From positions 115,722-179,721 of the forward strand of contig JBGAOY010000010.1 in NCBI GenBank assembly GCA_044221555.1: a stretch of 64,000 nt of DNA, read 5' to 3'. Within the stretch, counting starts at the first letter, position 1. The number at the start of each line of letters is the position of its first letter. The notes under the pieces are model-generated. The model ran no database searches. It worked only from the letters and a program-made list of their open reading frames with translations, and was not told the DNA's origin. Positions 59,556 to 64,000 of this stretch are shown one piece after another. Source of the stretch: JAEUJM01 sp044221555. GTDB taxonomy: Bacteria > Actinomycetota > Acidimicrobiia > Acidimicrobiales > DATDAH01. The translations under genes were made by a program, and so were the position numbers.

Positions 59556-60353
59556 TACGAGAGCGACGACGAGCACGTGGTGCTCATCACCATCGATCGA
59601 CCCGAGGCGCGCAACGCCCTCGACATGTACCACTTCCGCGATCTCGCCGGCGCGTGGAAGCGGTTCCGCGACGACGACGACGCATGGGTGGCCATCGTCA
59701 CCGGCGTGGGCGATGCGTTCATGGCCGGGGCCGACCTGAAGACCTACATCCCCCAGATCACCGAGTTGCACACCAAGATCGCCGGTGGCGAGGTGACCGA
59801 GATCGACGGCTGCAAGCTGAGTGACGGCACCCGGGCGGTACTGCGGAACTCGAAGGTCTACAAGCCGATCATCGCCGCGGTCGGCGGGCCCTGCGTGGCG
59901 GGTGGCATGGAGATGCTGGGCGGGGTCGACATCCGCATCGCCACGCCCAACGCCACCTTCGGGGTCATGGAGCCCAAGCGGGGCCTGTTCGCCGGCGGCG
60001 GCACCACCGTGCGGCTCCCCCGGCAGCTGGCGTTCCCGGCCGCGATGGAGTTCCTGCTCACCGCGGAGGCCTTCCCGGCGTCGCGCGCGCTCGAGGTGGG
60101 CCTGATCAACGAGATCGTCCCGGCCGACGAATTGCTCGACCGGGCTCGTGACTGGGCCCGGCGCATCACCGCCAACGCCCCGCTGGCCGTGCAGGCCACC
60201 AAGGAGAGCGTGATGCGGGGTCTGGCTCTCGACCTCGAGGCCGCCTACGCCGTCGAGCAGGAGCTCAGCGGGGTGGTGTTCTCGTCCGAGGACGCGAAGG
60301 AGGGGCCCCGCGCCTTCGCCGAGAAGCGCCCGCCCCGCTGGGCCGGTCGGTGA
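59544..60353 (+). CDS. Enoyl-CoA hydratase (EchA19-like)
   Basis: A 269-residue crotonase: TIDRPEARNALDMYHF, AFMAGADLKTYIPQI, KPIIAAVGGPCVAGGMEMLGGVDIRIA and PKRGLFAGGGTTVRLPRQLAF, ending FSSEDAKEGPRAFAEKRPPRWAGR. The tail (SSEDAKEGPRAFAEKR) and the first Glu-containing loop (EPKRGLFAGGG) are like mycobacterial EchA19, a steroid enoyl-CoA hydratase under KstR control. No KstR box is present in its 5' region. The second catalytic Glu is replaced by the Gly-rich loop GGGTT as in many of these. ATG 59,544; weak Shine-Dalgarno. Confidence 0.87.
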   Translation: MPIHYESDDEHVVLITIDRPEARNALDMYHFRDLAGAWKRFRDDDDAWVAIVTGVGDAFMAGADLKTYIPQITELHTKIAGGEVTEIDGCKLSDGTRAVLRNSKVYKPIIAAVGGPCVAGGMEMLGGVDIRIATPNATFGVMEPKRGLFAGGGTTVRLPRQLAFPAAMEFLLTAEAFPASRALEVGLINEIVPADELLDRARDWARRITANAPLAVQATKESVMRGLALDLEAAYAVEQELSGVVFSSEDAKEGPRAFAEKRPPRWAGR

Positions 60354-60363
60354 GGCGGCGGCG

Positions 60364-61851
60364 GTGACGGGCCCCGATCCGCGATCCACCTGTCTCATCG
60401 GCGTCGCCCAGGCCATCGTGCGGCCGGATGCCGGCGACTCGGCCGAGCCGGCTGCGGTGTGGGAGCAGGTCGTGCGCGCCGCCGCGGCGGACAGCGGTGG
60501 ACGCGGGGTGCTGGAGGCCATCGACAGCTTCAACGTGGTCCACTGCCAGAGCTGGCAGTACGACGACCCGGCGGCCCGCCTGGCCGAGCGCCTCGGCGTC
60601 GACTGCCGCCATGGCCATTACTCGGGCATGGGCGGCACCACGCCGCAACTGCTCGTGCAGCACGTGGCCGATGTCATCGCCGCCGGTGACATCGACGTGG
60701 CGGTGGTCGTGGGTGCCGAGGCGCTGGCCACCAAGCGGCGCATGAAGAAGGACGGCCGCAGGCCCGACTGGAGCCACCGCGCCGCGGACCGCGACCCGTT
60801 CCCGTTCGAGGACCCCTTCCATCCCGCCGAGATCGCCCACCAGGTGTTCCAGGCCTGGCTCACCTTCCCGGTGTGGGACATCGCCCGGCGCGCCCACTTC
60901 GACGTCGCCGCCGACGACTACGCCGCGGCCATCGGCGAGTTGATGGCGCCGATGACCGAGGTCGCGGCCGCCAACCCGTACGCGTGGTTCCCCACCGCCC
61001 GGACCGCCGACGAGTTGGCCACGCCCACGGCTGAGAACCGCCTGGTGGGTTTCCCGTACACGAAGTACGAGGTCTCCGTGATGGACGTCGACCTCGGGGC
61101 CGCGGTCATCCTGGCCAGCCACGAGAAGGCCGACGAGCTGGGCGTGCCGGCCGAGAACCGGGTGTACCTGCGGGGCTGGTGCTACGGCGCCGACCCGCTC
61201 TACGTGGCCGAACGCGATGAGCTGTGGCGCTCCCCGGCCATGGCCGCGGCGTCCGCCGAGGCGTTGCGGGTCGCGGGTGTCGGCGTCGACGACGTGGCCC
61301 ACTTCGACCTGTACTCGTGCTTCGCCAGCTCCCTGCACTTCGCGGTCGACGCGTTGGGCCTGTCGCCGCACGACGACCGACCGCTGACGGTCACGGGCGG
61401 CCTGCCCTTCGCGGGCGGCCCCGGCAGCAACTACGTCACCCACGCCCTGGCCGCGATGGTGCACACCCTGCGGGCCGACCCCGGCTCGTACGGGATGGTC
61501 TCTGGCGTGGGCATGCACATGACCAAGCACGCCTTCGGCGTGTACTCCACCACCGCCGGTCCGATCGAGTGGCCCGACGAGTCCGGCGTGGAGGCTCGCC
61601 TCGGGGAACTGGCGGTGCGGGACGTCCGCGACGAGGCGTCGGGCCCGGCGACCGTGGCCGCGTACACCGTGGCCCACGGGCGCGACGGCGCCGCCGAATG
61701 GGGGCTGGTGATCGCCGACCTGCCGGAGGGCGATCGCTGCTACGCGCGGGTGGACGACCCCGGGCTGCTGGCGGAGATGGAGGCCACCGAGTGGGTGGGG
61801 GCCGGGGTCGACCTGGTGTCGGCCGACGCCGTCAACACCGTTCGCGCCTGA
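60364..61851 (+). CDS. Thiolase-fold acetyl-CoA acetyltransferase-like protein
   Basis: A 495-residue thiolase-superfamily protein of the long actinobacterial acetyltransferase-like type. The active regions read YSGMGGTTPQLLVQHVADVIAAGDIDVAVVVGAEA (where thiolases have the nucleophilic Cys), FDLYSCFASSLHFAVDALGL, GGLPFAGGPGSNYVTHALAAMVHTLRAD and SGVGMHMTKHAFGVYST. A further 80-residue C-terminal domain (about 415-495, OB-like) follows. It probably cleaves or exchanges acyl-CoA thioesters. GTG 60,364 is ten bases after the hydratase stop, so the pair forms a two-gene beta-oxidation unit. Confidence 0.85.
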   Translation: MTGPDPRSTCLIGVAQAIVRPDAGDSAEPAAVWEQVVRAAAADSGGRGVLEAIDSFNVVHCQSWQYDDPAARLAERLGVDCRHGHYSGMGGTTPQLLVQHVADVIAAGDIDVAVVVGAEALATKRRMKKDGRRPDWSHRAADRDPFPFEDPFHPAEIAHQVFQAWLTFPVWDIARRAHFDVAADDYAAAIGELMAPMTEVAAANPYAWFPTARTADELATPTAENRLVGFPYTKYEVSVMDVDLGAAVILASHEKADELGVPAENRVYLRGWCYGADPLYVAERDELWRSPAMAAASAEALRVAGVGVDDVAHFDLYSCFASSLHFAVDALGLSPHDDRPLTVTGGLPFAGGPGSNYVTHALAAMVHTLRADPGSYGMVSGVGMHMTKHAFGVYSTTAGPIEWPDESGVEARLGELAVRDVRDEASGPATVAAYTVAHGRDGAAEWGLVIADLPEGDRCYARVDDPGLLAEMEATEWVGAGVDLVSADAVNTVRA

Positions 61852-61907
61852 CACAGGCTCGTCCGAGGCCTGCGCTCAGGCGCGCGGTCGGCGCCGTCGC
61901 CTCGCCG

Positions 61908-62663
61908 TCAGGCGATCTCGGCATCGCCCGCCTGCTCGGGACCGCTGAGGGCCCGGTGCAGGAAGGCGCCGATGACCGCGCCGGCGATGGGGGCCAGCCA
62001 GAACAGCCACAGCTGGGTGAGCGCGGGGCCGCCGGTGAACAGGGCGGGGCCGGTGGAGCGGGCCGGGTTCACCGAGGTGTTGGTGACCGGGATGGTGACC
62101 AGGTGGATGAGCGTCAGGCACAGGCCGATGCTGAGCGGGGCGAACCCGGCGGGTGCCCGACGGTCGGTGATCCCGAGGATGACCCAGAGGAAGATCGCGG
62201 TGAAGACGACCTCGGTCACCAGCGCGGCCATCAGCGAGAAGCCACCGGGTGAGCCGAACCCGTCACCGCGGATGCCGAAGCCGTTGGCCGCCAGGAAGTT
62301 GCCGTCGCTCTCGAACCCGGGCCGGCCGCTGACGATCAGCCACAGCACGGCGGCGGCGGCGATGGCGCCCAGCACCTGGACGACGATGTAGGGCACGACG
62401 TTGCGGGCCTCGAAGCGCTTGGCCGACCAGAGGCCGATGGTGACCGCGGGGTTGAAGTGGCCCCCCGAGATGTGGCCCAAGGCGTAGGCGCCGGTGACGA
62501 CGGTGAGGCCGAAGGCCAGCGACACGCCGAGCAGGCCGATGCCGATGCCGTCTTGTCCGGGGCCGTTGCCGAACTTGGCCGCCAGCACGGCGCTCCCGCA
62601 GCCGCCCAGGACCAACCAGAAGGTTCCGAGTGCCTCGGCCCCCAGTGCACGTGGGTTCTCCAT
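61908..62663 (-). CDS. aqpZ: Aquaporin/glycerol facilitator family channel
   Basis: A 251-residue MIP-family channel with six transmembrane segments and both pore loops: HFNPAVT and SVNPARS. The selectivity-filter Arg after the second NPA is present, and LGTFWLVLGGCGSAVLAA in helix 1 matches AqpZ. This favours a water-type channel rather than a glycerol facilitator. The ATG has AAAGGA upstream. It diverges from the Thr-rich membrane protein across a 150-base region. Confidence 0.92.
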   Translation of the reverse strand: MENPRALGAEALGTFWLVLGGCGSAVLAAKFGNGPGQDGIGIGLLGVSLAFGLTVVTGAYALGHISGGHFNPAVTIGLWSAKRFEARNVVPYIVVQVLGAIAAAAVLWLIVSGRPGFESDGNFLAANGFGIRGDGFGSPGGFSLMAALVTEVVFTAIFLWVILGITDRRAPAGFAPLSIGLCLTLIHLVTIPVTNTSVNPARSTGPALFTGGPALTQLWLFWLAPIAGAVIGAFLHRALSGPEQAGDAEIA

Positions 62664-62813
62664 GACGGTGTCCTTTCGTCGCCACCGCCACGGTAGTAGC
62701 CGTCCGGTCACACAGGTGTGACCCCGCGGTGACCCGGGGTCGACCCGACGCGGAGGTGCCTCGGCTACCGTCCTGGCGTCCCGACGGTGCCCAGAGCGGA
62801 CAGGAGCCAGGCC

Positions 62814-63353
62814 ATGAGCGACCCAACGCAACCCGGTGATTCGGTGTTCGGTGACCCCGCCGGTGGGCCCCCCACCCAACCCGGGGGCGCGACGGGTCCC
62901 GTGGGTGATCCCACGCAGGTCGGCGGTACGCCCACCCCTGCCGGTGGCACCGAGGCGGTGCACTACGAGGTGCCCCCGCAGCCGCCGATCGGTCCCGACG
63001 CCGGCGGTCCGGCCGGCCCCGGCGGGCCGGGCGGCACCCCGCCCCCCGACGAGGAGGAGCCGCCGTGGTACACGCGCACGTCGGTGATCGTGGCGGTCGT
63101 GCTGATCCTCGTGTTCCTGATCGCCATCGCCGTGGCGGTGTTCGCGAGCGGCGACGACGACTCGCCCACGACGACCACCTCGTCGTCGTCGACGTCGTCG
63201 TCGTCCACGACCTCGAGCACGTCGACGAGCACGACGCTGGCGCCGACGACCACCACGCAGGCGCCGACGACCACCACGCAGGCGCCGACCACCACCACGT
63301 CGACCAGCACCACCACGTCGACCAGCACCACCACCACGACCCTGGCCCCCTAG
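62814..63353 (+). CDS. Membrane-anchored Thr/Ser/Pro-rich protein
   Basis: A 179-residue protein with a Pro/Gly-rich cytosolic N-terminus (about 1-85), one transmembrane helix (about 88-110: SVIVAVVLILVFLIAIAVAVFA) and an extracellular tail of nearly pure Thr/Ser/Pro (about 118-179, TTTQAPTTTTQAP). It would be a heavily O-glycosylated stalk or a truncated surface protein; I cannot name it. The tail is encoded by ACC/ACG repeats. The GGAG before ATG 62,814 supports the start. The IS1182-type element lies immediately downstream, so the 3' part of a longer gene could have been lost. Confidence 0.65.
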   Translation: MSDPTQPGDSVFGDPAGGPPTQPGGATGPVGDPTQVGGTPTPAGGTEAVHYEVPPQPPIGPDAGGPAGPGGPGGTPPPDEEEPPWYTRTSVIVAVVLILVFLIAIAVAVFASGDDDSPTTTTSSSSTSSSSTTSSTSTSTTLAPTTTTQAPTTTTQAPTTTTSTSTTTSTSTTTTTLAP

Positions 63354-63516
63354 GACACTGTTGAACAACGGCGACTTGGGGCCGCCCAGGTCGTAGCGTT
63401 GGTCGTGGGTCCGGAGATGGCCGAACCGAACAGGCGGCATGAAGGGGTGTGAGCTGGCGGTCCTGGTCGGGGGTTGAACCCGTTGAGAGGTCCCTTGTTG
63501 CCTTCCAGGCCCGCTG
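63354..63516. mobile_element. Presumed left flank of the IS1182-type element
   Basis: This non-coding segment between the Thr-rich gene and the transposase stop probably contains the terminal inverted repeat. ACTGTTGAACAACGG at 63,358 is a candidate end. Only one end is in view, so the boundary and any target duplication remain open. Confidence 0.4.
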
Positions 63517-64000
63517 TCAGGCGAGGATCCAGGTGCCGTCGCGGTGGTCGAGGCCGAGGTTGACGAGCCGGCGGAGGTTGATGGCGGCGACGCGGGTGGT
63601 GAGGCCGTGTTGGTTGCGTTCGACGCCGCGGTAGCGGACCCGCCGGTTGCCTTTGGCGACGAGCCAGGCGATGGAGCGTTCGACCATGGGCCGCCATTGG
63701 CGGTAGTCATCCGCGAAGTCGCCGCCGGCCCAGGCGGCTCGGGCGGCGACGAGCTCGGCGTCGTGTTCGCCGATGTTCAGCGACCGGCCATCGACGGCGG
63801 TGGTGCATCGGGGCCGCAGCGGACAACCCCGGCATCGGACCCCGAACGTGGCGCTGCCGGTGCGGCTGATGGCGACGGTGTGCCCGCCGGGACAGGTCGC
63901 GGTTCGGGCGGCGTGGTCGATGTGGAAGTCGTCGCGGTTGAGCTGATCGGCGCCCAGCTTGGGGTTGGCGCGCAGCGGGATCGCTTTGATCGCTGCGTCG
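63517..64000 (-). CDS. IS1182-family transposase, C-terminal part (cut by window edge)
   Basis: The minus strand encodes the last 160 residues of a transposase: CPGGHTVAISRTGSATFGVRCRGCPLRPRC, then YRQWRPMVERSIAWLVAKGNRRVRYRGVERNQHGL and AAINLRRLVNLGL. The zinc-binding cysteine cluster and the RPMVERSIAWLV…RYRGVE segment with its catalytic Glu are typical of IS1182-type DDE transposases. The gene begins beyond base 64,000. The element's end probably lies between 63,354 and 63,516, but the terminal repeat cannot be fixed without the other end. Confidence 0.85.
   Translation of the reverse strand, partial: DAAIKAIPLRANPKLGADQLNRDDFHIDHAARTATCPGGHTVAISRTGSATFGVRCRGCPLRPRCTTAVDGRSLNIGEHDAELVAARAAWAGGDFADDYRQWRPMVERSIAWLVAKGNRRVRYRGVERNQHGLTTRVAAINLRRLVNLGLDHRDGTWILA

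Noticed and set aside
1..64000. tRNA, rRNA or known riboswitch
   Set aside because: I found no cloverleaf with a conserved T-loop and no conserved riboswitch core by eye; a covariance-model scan (tRNAscan, Rfam) would be decisive.

Overview
The window is very GC-rich, densely coded actinobacterial DNA. The gene content (KstR-type regulator, igr-like steroid side-chain operon, an F420-type LLM oxidoreductase, a DinB/maleylpyruvate-isomerase-like protein, an actinobacterial-type Fe/Mn SOD, many acyl-CoA dehydrogenases, SDRs and thiolase-fold proteins) points to an actinobacterium that oxidises steroids or other branched lipids. A lineage near Acidimicrobiia is my best guess but is inference only. 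About 48 genes are supported. There is no gene-free stretch above 300 bases; the largest gap is about 215 bases (17,658-17,872) and holds a gene remnant. I see no tRNA, rRNA or CRISPR array.

Layout. 1-3,558 (+): a truncated glutamate-synthase-like FMN/3Fe-4S protein, an unrecognised protein and a Rieske-ThDP enzyme fusion, tightly overlapping. 3,660-8,262: esterase, ArsC-like reductase, a KstR-like TetR repressor with its own operator, a DinB-like protein and two tandem secreted SGNH proteins. 8,348-15,641 (+): a KstR-type box followed by hsd4A/chsB1, an acyl-CoA dehydrogenase, and fadE29-chsH2-fadE28-chsH1-ltp2. This is essentially the mycobacterial igr operon that removes the last propionyl side chain of cholesterol. 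15,713-20,913 (-): two secreted neocarzinostatin-like paralogues plus a third remnant, a GNAT and N-succinylamino-acid-racemase pair, and an enoyl-CoA hydratase. 21,061-21,675 (-): superoxide dismutase.

21,820-31,978 (+): a ten-gene directon behind a third KstR-type box: three SDRs, a cyclase-family hydrolase, an FGGY kinase, an amidohydrolase, a 3Fe-4S ferredoxin, a FadE34-like double acyl-CoA dehydrogenase, a phosphotriesterase-like lactonase and a SnoaL-like protein. 32,095-34,063 (+): APC permease and universal stress protein. 34,083-39,596 (-): a polyamine-type ABC importer (potA-potD-potB-potC) translationally coupled to a class III aminotransferase. 39,661-43,536 (-): a 1,291-residue secreted sugar-dehydrogenase-like protein with duplicated NPCBM domains. 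43,741-47,719 (+): a second DUF35-thiolase pair, a membrane protein, and a single-domain response regulator with its histidine kinase. 47,748-52,863 (-): a methylamine/choline-type module (dimethylglycine-dehydrogenase-like enzyme, choline-kinase-like protein, APC permease). 53,013-63,353: GNAT, LLM oxidoreductase with a 39-codon upstream gene, aldehyde dehydrogenase, a radical SAM protein with an N-terminal twitch/SPASM module, MFS exporter, enoyl-CoA hydratase, thiolase-fold protein, aquaporin and a Thr/Pro-rich membrane protein. The right edge cuts an IS1182-family transposase.

How the parts fit. Three near-identical 14-bp palindromes of the KstR type (core AACnnGTT) lie before the KstR-like gene, hsd4A and the 21.8-kb SDR. 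They tie the two catabolic directons into one probable regulon for steroid side-chain oxidation. Around this core sit uptake and nitrogen modules (polyamine, choline/methylamine, D-amino-acid salvage). A dispersed repeat of about 60 bp occurs at three gene borders.
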